Source: Hydrogenophaga sp. PBL-H3
GTDB taxonomy: Bacteria > Pseudomonadota > Gammaproteobacteria > Burkholderiales > Burkholderiaceae_C
Assembly: GCF_010104355.1 (NCBI RefSeq)
Contig: NZ_CP044972.1
Span: forward strand, 1,240,001 to 1,304,000
Direction: 5' to 3'
DNA length: 64,000 bases
Shown: positions 44,355 to 53,183 of the stretch, piece after piece
Layout: each line of letters starts with the position of its first letter
Position numbering within the stretch: the first letter of the stretch is position 1
Notes under the pieces: model-generated
Told to the model about the DNA's origin: nothing
Databases searched by the model: none
Seen by the model: only the letters and a program-made list of their open reading frames with translations
Made by a program: the position numbers and the translations under genes

Positions 44355-45644
44355 ATGTCGACAACCCAGAACGCCCGCCGTTTTACCCTCAAGACCCTCT
44401 CGGCCGCTGCCGTGGTCGCCACGCTCGGTGGCCTCTCGGCCTTGCCGGCCCACGCCCAGGAGACCATCAAGGTCGGCGTGCTGCACAGCCTCTCGGGCAC
44501 CATGGCCATTTCGGAAACCGTGCTCAAGGACACGGTGCTGATGGCGATTGACGAGATCAACGCCAAGGGTGGCCTGCTGGGCAAGAAGCTCGAACCCGTG
44601 GTGGTGGACCCGGCTTCCAACTGGCCACTGTTCGCTGAAAAAACCAAACAGCTGCTGACGCAGGACAAAGCCGCCGTGATCTTCGGCTGCTGGACCTCGG
44701 TGTCGCGCAAGTCGGTGTTGCCGGTGGTGGAAGAGGCCAACGGCCTGCTGTTCTACCCCGTGCAATACGAAGGCGAAGAGCTGAGCAAGAACGTGTTCTA
44801 CACCGGTGCCGCGCCCAACCAGCAGGCCATTCCTGCGGTGGAGTACCTGATGAGCAAGGACGGCGGTTCGGCCAAGCGCTGGGTGCTGCTGGGCACCGAC
44901 TATGTGTACCCCCGCACGACCAACAAGATCCTGCGCGCCTTCCTGAAGGCCAAGGGCGTGGCCGATGCCGACATCATGGAGGAGTACACCCCGTTCGGTC
45001 ACTCCGACTACCAGACCATCATTGCCAAGATCAAGAAGTTCTCGTCCGAAGGCAAGAAGACGGCCGTGGTCTCGACCATCAACGGCGACTCCAACGTGCC
45101 CTTCTACAAAGAGCTGGGCAACGCCGGCCTGTCCGCCAAGGACGTGCCTGTGGTCGCCTTCTCGGTGGGCGAAGAAGAGCTGCGCGGCGTGGACACCAAG
45201 CCGCTCGTGGGCCACCTGGCCGCCTGGAACTACTTCATGAGCGTGAAGAGCCCGGCCAACACCGAGTTCACCAAGAAATGGGCCGCATACGCCAAGGCCA
45301 AGAACATCCCCGGCCACAAGGACAAGCCGCTCACCAACGACCCGATGGAAGCCACCTACATCGGCGTGAACATGTGGGCGCAGGCCGTGACCAAGGCCAA
45401 GTCCACCGACACCGACAAGGTGATCGCCGCCATGGCCGGCCAGACCTTCAAGGCACCGGGTGGCTTCACCAGCACCATGGACAAGGAAAACCACCACCTG
45501 CACAAGCCGGTGTTCATCGGCGAGATCAAGGCCGACGGCCAGTTCAACGTGGTGTGGAAGACGCCTGGCCCGGTGGTTGCCGATCCGTGGAGCGACTACA
45601 TCGCCGAGAACAAGGGCAAGAAGAACGTTCCTGAGAAAAAGTAA
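44355..45644 (+). CDS. urtA: Urea ABC transporter substrate-binding protein
   Basis: A 429-residue periplasmic binding protein of the Urt system. The N-terminus (NARRFTLKTLSAAAVVATLG, then ALPAHAQ) is a signal peptide with a twin-arginine look. The mature part matches UrtA: VGVLHSLSGTMAISETVLKD, CWTSVSRKSVLPVVEE, FYPVQYEGEE and DYVYPRTTN, which separates it from branched-chain amino-acid binding proteins. AGGAG lies upstream of the ATG. It is followed by the two permease and two ATPase genes of the same transporter. Confidence 0.93.
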   Translation: MSTTQNARRFTLKTLSAAAVVATLGGLSALPAHAQETIKVGVLHSLSGTMAISETVLKDTVLMAIDEINAKGGLLGKKLEPVVVDPASNWPLFAEKTKQLLTQDKAAVIFGCWTSVSRKSVLPVVEEANGLLFYPVQYEGEELSKNVFYTGAAPNQQAIPAVEYLMSKDGGSAKRWVLLGTDYVYPRTTNKILRAFLKAKGVADADIMEEYTPFGHSDYQTIIAKIKKFSSEGKKTAVVSTINGDSNVPFYKELGNAGLSAKDVPVVAFSVGEEELRGVDTKPLVGHLAAWNYFMSVKSPANTEFTKKWAAYAKAKNIPGHKDKPLTNDPMEATYIGVNMWAQAVTKAKSTDTDKVIAAMAGQTFKAPGGFTSTMDKENHHLHKPVFIGEIKADGQFNVVWKTPGPVVADPWSDYIAENKGKKNVPEKK

Positions 45645-45649
45645 CACCC

Positions 45650-45745
45650 CCCTGCGCCGCTGACGCGGCTTCCCCCCTCTGTGGCGCTCCTTCGGCGCTT
45701 CGAGGGGGGACGACATCTCGGGCCGGCGGAGCCGGACCCTTGATG
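45650..45745. repeat. GC-rich intergenic repeat, copy e
   Basis: Contains a CCCCCCTC...GAGGGGGG arm pair with an inserted hairpin (GGCGCTCCTTCGGCGCTTC) and then GGCCGGCGGAGCCGGACCC, the exact reverse complement of part of copy c. Lying between urtA and urtB, it may reduce transcription of the membrane and ATPase subunits relative to the binding protein. Confidence 0.65.
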
Positions 45746-45804
45746 TCTCTGGTATGGGCGTGCCTGGTGCGCCATGGTGGCTGTTTACTTCGGTAGGGAT
45801 TGAT

Positions 45805-47403
45805 ATGAAGACTTGGTGGCTCCGCTGGTTGGGGCTGGGGTTGGTGCTGTGGATGTCGCTGAGCACGGCCCACGCGCTCACGCCGGCCGATGCCTTGGCG
45901 CTGGTGGATGGCGACACCGATGTGCGCATCGACACCTTGAACCGCCTCGCGGCAGAGCCTGACGACAAGGCTTCTGCGCTGATCAAGGCGATGTCTGACG
46001 AGTCCGTGCGTGTGCAGGGCGAACGTGTGCTGATCGTCGAGGGCGAGGGTGCCATCGACGCCGTCACGGGCGAGAAACTGGCGGCGCTGCCCGACGAGGC
46101 CGCCGACATCATGATCAACAACCGCCTGCGCAGCGCCATGGAGAGCGCGCTGGCCGGCATGGAGCTGGTGGGCGCGCCGCCCGAACGCCAGCGCGAAGCC
46201 GCACGCACCCTGCAGCGCAGTGCGTTTGAAGAACCCGACATCAGCCAGCTCGCGCTGATCGACAAGGCGCTGGCGGGCAACCTGGATGCTCAAGCGCGCC
46301 AGAGCCTGGAGCTCGCACAGGCTGCGGTCTTGCTCGCAAGTGAAGACCCCGCCCAACGTCTGGCCGCTGCACAAAAACTGGGCGAGGCCAAACAGCCCAT
46401 CGTGCGTCCGCTGCTGTTGCAACAGATGGAGAAAGAGACCGACGCCGGCGTGAAGGCCGCGCTGGCCGATTCGCTCAAGGGCATCGACCGCATGCTGGCC
46501 CTGGGCAACACGCTGGCCCAGGCCTTCACCGGCATCAGCCTGGGCTCCATCCTGCTGCTGGCAGCACTTGGCCTGGCCATCACCTACGGGCTCATGGGCG
46601 TGATCAACATGGCCCATGGCGAGCTCATCATGATCGGCGCCTACGCCACCTGGCTGGTGCAGGTGTTCTTTCGCCAGTCGCTGCCCGAGTACTTCGACTG
46701 GTACCTGCTGGCCGCCCTGCCGATCGCGTTCACCGCGTCTGCCCTGGTGGGCGCGGCGATGGAGCGCTCGGTGATTCGTTTTCTGTACGGCCGACCGTTG
46801 GAGACGCTGCTGGCCACCTGGGGCATCAGTCTCGTGTTGATGCAGGCCGTTCGCAGCCTCTTCGGCGCGCAAAACGTGGGTGTTGAAAACCCGAGCTGGA
46901 TGAGCGGCGGCGTCACCTTTCTGGGCAACCTCAACCTGCCGTGGAACCGCATCATCATCATCGGCTTTGCGGTGGCGGTGCTGGTGGGTGTGACGCTCAT
47001 GATCACCAAAACGCGCTTGGGTCTCTTCGTGCGCGGCGTCACACAAAACCGGCCTATTGCGTCGTGCATGGGCGTCAACACCGCGCGCATCGACACCTAT
47101 GCGTTTGCACTCGGCTCGGGCATTGCCGGCCTGGCCGGTTGCGCGCTCAGCCAGATCGGCAACGTCGGCCCCGACCTCGGCCAGAGCTACATCGTGGACT
47201 CGTTCATGGTGGTGGTGCTCGGTGGTGTGGGGCAGATTGCGGGCACGGTGTACGCCGCACTCGGCCTGGGCCTGCTCAACAAGTTCATCGAAGGCTGGGC
47301 CGGCGCCGTGCTGGCCAAGATCGCGGTGCTGGTCTTCATCATCGTCTTCATCCAGAAACGGCCCCAGGGCATCTTCGCCATGAAAGGCAGGGAGGCCACA
47401 TGA
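45805..47403 (+). CDS. urtB: Urea ABC transporter permease UrtB
   Basis: A 532-residue membrane protein. After a signal-like helix (residues 5-24) comes an extracytoplasmic region of about 200 residues, which is characteristic of UrtB and absent from LivH, then a LivH-type permease with eight or so helices, including YGLMGVINMAHGELIMIGAY. The start at ATG 45805 gives the signal-like N-terminus; the frame is open to 45754. The stop overlaps the urtC start (ATGA). Confidence 0.92.
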   Translation: MKTWWLRWLGLGLVLWMSLSTAHALTPADALALVDGDTDVRIDTLNRLAAEPDDKASALIKAMSDESVRVQGERVLIVEGEGAIDAVTGEKLAALPDEAADIMINNRLRSAMESALAGMELVGAPPERQREAARTLQRSAFEEPDISQLALIDKALAGNLDAQARQSLELAQAAVLLASEDPAQRLAAAQKLGEAKQPIVRPLLLQQMEKETDAGVKAALADSLKGIDRMLALGNTLAQAFTGISLGSILLLAALGLAITYGLMGVINMAHGELIMIGAYATWLVQVFFRQSLPEYFDWYLLAALPIAFTASALVGAAMERSVIRFLYGRPLETLLATWGISLVLMQAVRSLFGAQNVGVENPSWMSGGVTFLGNLNLPWNRIIIIGFAVAVLVGVTLMITKTRLGLFVRGVTQNRPIASCMGVNTARIDTYAFALGSGIAGLAGCALSQIGNVGPDLGQSYIVDSFMVVVLGGVGQIAGTVYAALGLGLLNKFIEGWAGAVLAKIAVLVFIIVFIQKRPQGIFAMKGREAT

Positions 47404-48593
47404 GTATCCAAAATGCCGTTCGGGCTGAGCTTGTCGAAGCCCCGGCCAAGGTGTTGGTGAGCCCTTCGACAGGCTCAGGGCGAACGGAGATCGTCTTGCC
47501 CTCGCCAGGCCCGCTGCTCACCCGCACCGGCTGGGGCGCGTTTGTCGTCGCCCTGCTGGTGGTCTGCGCCGTGGCGCCGCTGCTGAATTTGTTCGCGCCC
47601 GAAGGCAGCACCTTCCACCTGAGCGACTACATGGTCGGCCTGCTCGGCAAGATCATGTGTTACGCCATCTGCGCGCTGGCCATGGACCTGATCTGGGGCT
47701 ACACCGGCATCCTGAGCCTGGGCCACGGCCTGTTCTTCGCGCTCGGTGGTTACGTGATGGGCATGTACCTCATGCGCCAGATCGGGCTGGACGGCAACTA
47801 CAAAAGCGAACTGCCCGACTTCATGGTCTTCCTCGACTGGAAGGAACTGCCCTGGCACTGGGCGCTCTCCGACAGCTTCATCGCCACGCTGCTGCTGATC
47901 GTGCTGGTGCCCGGTGTGGTGGCGTTTGTGTTCGGCTACTTCGCGTTTCGCTCGCGCATCAAGGGTGTGTATTTCTCCATCATCACGCAGGCGCTCACCT
48001 TCGCCGCGCTGCTGCTGTTCTTTCGCAACGAGACCGGCTTTGGTGGCAACAACGGCTTCACCGATTTCAAGCGCATCCTCGGCATTCCGCTGGCCACGCC
48101 CAGCATGCGCATGACGCTGTTCATCATCACCGGCCTCACGCTGCTGGGCTTCTTTCTGTGGGCGCGCTGGCTGGTCAACAGCAAGTTTGGCCGCGTGCTG
48201 CAGGCTGTGCGCGATGCCGAGAGCCGCGTCATGTTTTGCGGCTACAACCCGCTGCCCTACAAGCTCACCATCTGGACCATCTCGGCCGTGATGTGCGGCA
48301 TTGCCGGCGCGCTGTATGTGCCTCAGGTCGGCATCATCAACCCCGGCGAGATGAGCACGGCCAACAGCATCGAGATCGCGATCTGGGCGGCGGTGGGTGG
48401 CCGCGCCACACTCATCGGCCCCATCGTTGGCGCCTTCATCGTCAACGGCGCCAAGAGCTGGCTCACGGTGAGCTTCCCCGAGTACTGGCTGTATTTCCTG
48501 GGCGTGCTGTTCATCGTGGTCACACTCTTCATGCCGCAAGGCGTGGTGGGTCTGGTGAAAAAACTGCGTGGTCAGAAAGGGGGCCAGGCATGA
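47400..48593 (+). CDS. urtC: Urea ABC transporter permease UrtC
   Basis: A 397-residue LivM-type permease with about ten helices; YAICALAMDLIWGYTGILSLG and FFALGGYVMGMYLMRQIG are typical of UrtC. The first 35 residues do not belong to the family: residues 6-29 (VRAELVEAP...STGSGRTE) are the translation of a REP-like inverted repeat that has entered the frame without breaking it. The gene overlaps urtB by four bases and urtD by four bases (ATGA both times), so the whole set is translationally coupled. Confidence 0.92.
   Translation: MSIQNAVRAELVEAPAKVLVSPSTGSGRTEIVLPSPGPLLTRTGWGAFVVALLVVCAVAPLLNLFAPEGSTFHLSDYMVGLLGKIMCYAICALAMDLIWGYTGILSLGHGLFFALGGYVMGMYLMRQIGLDGNYKSELPDFMVFLDWKELPWHWALSDSFIATLLLIVLVPGVVAFVFGYFAFRSRIKGVYFSIITQALTFAALLLFFRNETGFGGNNGFTDFKRILGIPLATPSMRMTLFIITGLTLLGFFLWARWLVNSKFGRVLQAVRDAESRVMFCGYNPLPYKLTIWTISAVMCGIAGALYVPQVGIINPGEMSTANSIEIAIWAAVGGRATLIGPIVGAFIVNGAKSWLTVSFPEYWLYFLGVLFIVVTLFMPQGVVGLVKKLRGQKGGQA
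47416..47487. repeat. REP-like inverted repeat within urtC
   Basis: Arm one (47416-47442) starts CCGTTCGGGCTGAGC and arm two (47461-47487) ends CAGGCTCAGGGCGAACGG; they are near-perfect reverse complements separated by 18 bases. TTCGACAGGCTCAGGGCGAA is a widely dispersed extragenic repeat in proteobacteria. Here it lies inside a coding sequence. Confidence 0.85.
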
Positions 48594-49465
48594 CACCCGA
48601 CCTGATGGAAGAGGGCGCGCGGCGCCTGGAGAAGATTGCAGCCGCCGGCGCGAGCGGCAACACCGAATCGGGTGGCCGCGCGGCGGGCTTCTCGCGGTTG
48701 GTGACCCCGGGGCAGGTGGACACCACCCACGGCCGCATCCTGTACCTCGACGGTGTGAACGTCAGCTTTGACGGCTTCAAGGCCATCAACAACCTCAGCC
48801 TGGACATTGCACCCGGCGAACTGCGCTGCATCATCGGCCCCAACGGCGCGGGCAAGACCACGATGATGGACATCATCACTGGCAAGACCCGGCCCGACTC
48901 GGGCAGCGTGTTCTTTGGCAGCACCATCGACCTGCTGCGCTACCGCGAAGCCGAGATCGCGGCCATGGGGATCGGCCGCAAGTTCCAGAAGCCCACGGTG
49001 TTCGAATACCTCACCGTGTTTCAAAACCTCGAACTGGCGCTGGCCACCGACAAGGGCGTTCGCCGCTCCATGGTGTTCCGCCTCACCGGGCAGGAGAAAG
49101 ACCGCCTGGGCGAGGTGCTGCAGACCATCCACCTGGCCGACAGTGCGGCGCGTCTGGCCGGCAACCTGAGTCACGGGCAAAAGCAATGGCTGGAGATCGG
49201 CATGCTCTTGATGCAGGACCCGAAGCTGCTGCTGCTCGACGAACCCGTGGCCGGCATGACCGACGAAGAAACCGAGCGCACCGCACAGCTGTTCCTCACG
49301 CTCAAGGGCAAACATTCGCTGATGGTGGTGGAGCACGACATGAGCTTCATCCGCACGATCTCGGAGAAGGTCACGGTGTTGTGTGACGGGGCGGTGTTGG
49401 CCGAGGGGACGCTGGACGAGGTGCAGGCGGATGAACGGGTGATCGAGGTCTATCTGGGTCGTTGA
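48590..49465 (+). CDS. urtD: Urea ABC transporter ATP-binding protein UrtD
   Basis: A 291-residue LivG-type ATPase: Walker A GPNGAGKTT, signature LSHGQKQWLEIGMLL, Walker B LLLLDEPVAGMT and the H-loop VVEHDM. LSHGQKQ with W after it is characteristic of UrtD rather than LivG, which has LSYGQQR. The N-terminus has an unusual 45-residue extension (TPDLMEEGARRLEKIAAAGA) before the first ABC strand; a later start is possible but no good ribosome site supports one. It overlaps urtC by four bases. Confidence 0.92.
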   Translation: MTPDLMEEGARRLEKIAAAGASGNTESGGRAAGFSRLVTPGQVDTTHGRILYLDGVNVSFDGFKAINNLSLDIAPGELRCIIGPNGAGKTTMMDIITGKTRPDSGSVFFGSTIDLLRYREAEIAAMGIGRKFQKPTVFEYLTVFQNLELALATDKGVRRSMVFRLTGQEKDRLGEVLQTIHLADSAARLAGNLSHGQKQWLEIGMLLMQDPKLLLLDEPVAGMTDEETERTAQLFLTLKGKHSLMVVEHDMSFIRTISEKVTVLCDGAVLAEGTLDEVQADERVIEVYLGR

Positions 49466-49475
49466 GGACAAACAC

Positions 49476-50174
49476 ATGAGCCTGCTCGAAGTCAAAGACA
49501 TCAACCAGTACTACGGCGGCAGCCACATCCTGCGCAACGTGAACCTCTCTGCCGAACTCGGCCAGGTCACCGTGGTGCTGGGCCGCAACGGCGTTGGCAA
49601 GACCACCTTGCTCAAATCGCTCATGGGCCTGGTGCCCATCAAGAGCGGCAGCATCACGCTTGACGGCGTGCCCATTGCAGGCGCCACACCCTACGAGCGT
49701 GCCCGCATGGGCATGGGTTTCGTGCCGCAAGGGCGCGAGATCTTCGGCCGCCTCACCGTGCAGGAGAACCTGCTGATGGGCCTGGCCTACAAGAAGGGCA
49801 ACACGCCCATCCCGCCCGAGCTGTTCGAGTTGTTCCCGGTGCTCAAACAAATGCTGGGCCGGCGCGGCGGGGACTTGTCGGGCGGTCAGCAGCAGCAGCT
49901 GGCGATTGCGCGCGCGCTCGCGGCCGGGCCGAAGCTCCTGATATTGGACGAGCCCACCGAAGGCATCCAGCCCAACATCATCAAGGACATCGGCCGCGTC
50001 ATCCGCATGCTCGCCGACCGCGGCAACATGGCGATCGTGCTGGTGGAGCAGTACTACGACTTCGCCGAAGCCCTGGCCGACCGCTACGTGGTCATGGAGC
50101 GCGGTGAAGTGATTGCGAGTGGTCCCGGCAGCGAGATGCAGGCCAAGGGCGTGCGCCAGCTCGTGGCGATCTGA
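49476..50174 (+). CDS. urtE: Urea ABC transporter ATP-binding protein UrtE
   Basis: A 232-residue LivF-type ATPase: Walker A GRNGVGKTT, signature LSGGQQQQLAIARAL, Walker B LLILDEPTEGIQP, H-loop VLVEQYYDFA. The LDEPTEGIQPNIIKDIG stretch is typical for UrtE. It completes the five-gene transporter, which imports urea at low concentration. The urease genes that often follow are not in the window: after urtE come a convergent glutaredoxin gene and then the mobile region. Confidence 0.93.
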   Translation: MSLLEVKDINQYYGGSHILRNVNLSAELGQVTVVLGRNGVGKTTLLKSLMGLVPIKSGSITLDGVPIAGATPYERARMGMGFVPQGREIFGRLTVQENLLMGLAYKKGNTPIPPELFELFPVLKQMLGRRGGDLSGGQQQQLAIARALAAGPKLLILDEPTEGIQPNIIKDIGRVIRMLADRGNMAIVLVEQYYDFAEALADRYVVMERGEVIASGPGSEMQAKGVRQLVAI

Positions 50175-50183
50175 ACGCGTGGA

Positions 50184-50426
50184 CTACTGGCCCAGCTGAG
50201 CCAGCGCCGCCTGCAAGCCCGACAGGCCACCCACGCGCTGGTCGTTGATGAAGATCTGCGGCATCTGCCGCACCGACGGGCCGCAGCGCTCGTAGAACGC
50301 GAGGCGCTCGGTCTCGTCATCAATCTGGATCTCCTCAAACCCGAGCGAACGGGACTTGAGCAGCATCTTGGCCGACTCGCATTGCGGGCAGGCGGACTTG
50401 GAGTAGACGGTGATTTTGGGTTGCAT
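50184..50426 (-). CDS. Glutaredoxin family protein
   Basis: An 80-residue thioredoxin-fold protein. The active site is CPQC near residue 14, and the cis-Pro segment SVRQMPQIFIND and the glutathione-side GGLSGLQAAL are visible. Such proteins reduce protein disulfides or mixed glutathione disulfides in the cytoplasm. CPQC rather than CPYC suggests a NrdH/GrxA-like variant, but the class is uncertain. It converges with urtE with only nine bases between stops and no hairpin. Confidence 0.88.
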   Translation of the reverse strand: MQPKITVYSKSACPQCESAKMLLKSRSLGFEEIQIDDETERLAFYERCGPSVRQMPQIFINDQRVGGLSGLQAALAQLGQ

Positions 50427-50880
50427 GAGCGCAGTTTACGGGGCCGGGCGCTGGCATCATCCCGGCGCTTCTGTGATGGAACGTATGGGCTGAGTTCCGC
50501 GTTACAAGACGCCGACATCAGCTGCTCGGACCCGATGTGTGAATCCTGCAAGGTCCAGTGAGTGGCGGCGTTGCAGCGAGTGCCGTCAGTGGACGCCCGG
50601 CGCCGAACTCACGCTGACTGACACCAAGCTGCCGTTGGCCGCGGTGGCTGGCTCCACCATGAAAGGCTGCCTTTCGAGGCACAGCGGTCCTCGGCCGGTT
50701 CGGCGCAGTTCAAGATGTCGACGACCGCTTCGGCATGGCTCGAACAGGTACTACCGACCCTTCAGCGACATACGCTGCCGTGAACCCGTCGCCTCGAAGC
50801 GGTCGGTCGCACATGCACCGCGGCCCCCGAAGATGACCCCGTAATGGTGGGCACACACAGGTAGGCGGCACTCAGGGCGA
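50427..50880. other. Gene-free stretch at the left edge of the mobile region
   Basis: About 450 bases without a recognisable gene. Several short frames exist on both strands but none has family features. Part of it may be the left flank of the IS91-type element or a decayed insertion. Confidence 0.5.
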
Positions 50881-50890
50881 TTGAGGCGCG

Positions 50891-50913
50891 GCGCACGGCT
50901 TGAGACCGTGCGC
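50891..50913. repeat. Hairpin at the start of the IS91-type transposase
   Basis: Arms GCGCACGG and CCGTGCGC with a seven-base loop, just ahead of and overlapping the possible TTG start. Subterminal hairpins are common in IS91-family elements. Confidence 0.45.
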
Positions 50914-52428
50914 GCTCACCACTTCGGGGCCCTTCGTGCAAGCCATCAGCCGGCAGCCCCAGCGGGCGCCGGATGGCGCCCCGGTCCACTACGAGCGGCA
51001 CCGCCCGGAACTGACCACGCTGTACCGCCTGGTGCAGCAGCACGCCGCAACCTTCTTCGCCCAGGCCGAAGATGCTGCGGGCGCCGACCTGCCGCAACTC
51101 GTCAAGGACGAGTTCGACGCCTTCCTAGAATGCGGCATCTTGGCCCACGGCTTCCTGCGCCTGCGCTTCGGCGACTGCGGCCACGACAAGCTGGTCGCCT
51201 TCAGCTGCAAGCGGCGCGGCTTTTGCCCCTCGTGCGGGGCCCGGCGGATGTCGCAGACCGCGGCGCACTTGCTGGACCATGTCATTCCCCATGTGCCGGT
51301 GCGGCAGTGGGTGCTGTCGCTGCCGCTCCCGCTGCGCCTGCTGCTGGCCGCACAGCCCAAGCGGGTGACACCCGTGCTGCAGGTCGTGCACCGCGTGATC
51401 ACGCGGTTCCTGCTCAAACAGGCCGGCGTAAAGACAGACGAGGCCGACAGCGGCGCGGTCATGCTGGTTCAACGATTTGGGTCCGCGGCCAATCTCAACA
51501 TCCACCTTCACTGCCTGGTGCTGGATGGCGTGTTCCGGCGCGGCACCGACGGTGCGCCGGAGTTCGTCGAAGTACCAGCGCCGACCGACGAAGCGCTGCA
51601 GACGGTGTTGCACAAAGTCATCATGCGCATGATGAAGCTGCTCACCTGTCGGGGGTGTTGGTCGAAGAGGAGGGTTCGACTTACATAGCCGACAACGACA
51701 GCGATTCGGACGAGGCCCGTGCGCTCAGGCCGCTGCAGGTTGCGGCCTGTCCTTATCGCATCGCCTTCGGCCCTCGCGCCGGCCAGAAGGTGCTGACTGT
51801 GCAGGGCGCCATGCCCAGGGAGACGGACTTCAAGCAATCGCTGTGCGCCGACATCAGCGGTTTCAGCCTGCACGCTGCCGTGCGCTGCGGCGCCGACGAC
51901 CGCCAGGCACTGGAACAACTTTGCCGCTACATCACCCGCCCGGCGCTGGCTTACGAGCGCGTGCAGACCAACGCCGTCGGACAGGTGGTGTTGAAGCTCA
52001 AGACAGCCTGGCGCGACGGCACCACGCATCTGGTCATGTCGCCGCTGGAGTTCATGCAGCGGCTCGCCGCGCTTGTGCCACGGCCACGTCTACACCTGAT
52101 CCGATTCCATGGTGTGCTGGCGCCCAAAGCCAAGCTGCGCGCGCTGGTGGTGCCGCAAGAGGCCAAAGCGCCCGCACAGGAAGCAAAGCCCGCCGAGTGC
52201 GAGGCGAACTGTGCGCACCACCGACCGGTGCGGCTGAGCTGGGCCAAGCTGCTCAAGCGCGTGTTCGAGATAGATATGGGGCCCTGCCCGAACTGCGGCG
52301 GTCAACTCAAGATCATTGCGGCCATCCTGGAGCAACCGGTTATCGAGAAGATCCTCACGCACTTGGGCCTGCAGGCCCGGGCACCCCCTCGGGCGCCAGC
52401 TCGTGGCCAGGCGCTTCAAGCGGCCTGA
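50900..52428 (+). pseudogene. IS91 family transposase, frameshifted
   Basis: A rolling-circle (HUH) transposase split into two frames. The first part (to 51688) has the zinc-binding region FSCKRRGFCPSCGARRM and the HUH-type motif NIHLHCLVLDG; the second part (from about 51650) carries the Tyr region LCRYITRPALAYERV and a C-terminal CPNCGGQLKI. The frame changes at a run of five G (51651-51655): adding one G would restore LTCRGVLVEEEG and a continuous protein of about 510 residues. So this is either a one-base loss or a sequencing error in a homopolymer. The start is unclear (TTG 50900 or GTG 50936). Confidence 0.85.
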
Positions 52429-52681
52429 GCGAAGTCAACCACCATCGATCGAGCGGCCCCCGGCTCCACGAGCCGTGGGGATGGGCTGCGCCTGAGGTTT
52501 GCGAGACCGATGGAATCGGCCTGGTGACAAGGCATAACCCGCAGACGACGCCCAAGAGAGACGGGTTTCGGCTGCGCCGTCAACGCTCAGCGGATCTCTG
52601 CCACCTTCAAACACCGACTCGAGCGCGTCGGGCGCCGCGTTCGGGGTGCCGCAGGTAAGGAAATGAGCGTTTGAAAAGACT
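52429..52681. other. Non-coding end of the IS91-type element
   Basis: About 250 bases between the transposase stop and the point where an ABC-transporter reading frame begins abruptly. No gene is seen. The right end of the element (its transposition terminus) should lie here, close to 52680, but I could not identify it exactly. Confidence 0.45.
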
Positions 52682-53155
52682 ATCCTCACCCATGTCCAGA
52701 ACGAGGCGATGACCTTTGCGAAGACCGTGATCGTGATGAACCACGGCGAGGTGATTCAGGCGGGCAGTCAGCAGGATTTGTTCGACCGCCCGGCGACCGA
52801 CTATGTCGGGTACTTCATCGGGTCGCCCGCCATGAACTTTCTGCCCGCCGTGCGTGACGGCGACCGGGGCGGCGTGCCGGGCACCGGCCTGTCGCGCGCC
52901 TTGCCCGGCGATGCCCCGACCGACGGCCTGACGCTGGGCTTTCGCCCCGAACACGCGGTGCGCGGCGGCGGCCTGACCGGCACCGTCACCCGCGTGTGGT
53001 ACGAGGGCGCGGATCAGGTGTTGGCGCTATCGCTGGGGGCGGGCACGCTGCGCATCAGGGTTGCGGCAGGGGCGGATGCCGCGGGGGCGACGGTGGCCTT
53101 CGGCGTGCCCGAGGACCGTCTGCGCCTGTACAATCGGGGCCGCTTTGTGTCCTGA
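52682..53155 (+). pseudogene. 3' fragment of a sugar/glycerol-type ABC transporter ATPase
   Basis: Only the last 157 residues of an ABC ATPase remain. The frame begins ILTHVQNEAMTFA, which is the H-loop region just after Walker B (normally THDQNEA; here THVQ), and continues through VVGYFIGSP-type and TOBE-domain sequence to the stop. Walker A, signature and Walker B are missing, so it cannot bind ATP. The pattern YVGYFIGSPAMNFLPA is typical for carbohydrate/glycerol ABC systems of alphaproteobacteria. The cut coincides with the end of the IS91-type element. Confidence 0.8.
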
Positions 53156-53183
53156 TATCCATGACAGTAAAGGGAAGATCGCG

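Noticed and set aside
44355-50174. Branched-chain amino acid (liv) transporter
   Set aside because: The long extracytoplasmic part of the first permease, the binding-protein motifs and the ATPase signatures fit the urea (urt) branch better.
51640-51690. Programmed frameshift in the first IS91-type transposase
   Set aside because: IS91-type transposases are single-frame as far as I know, so a lost G is the simpler explanation.
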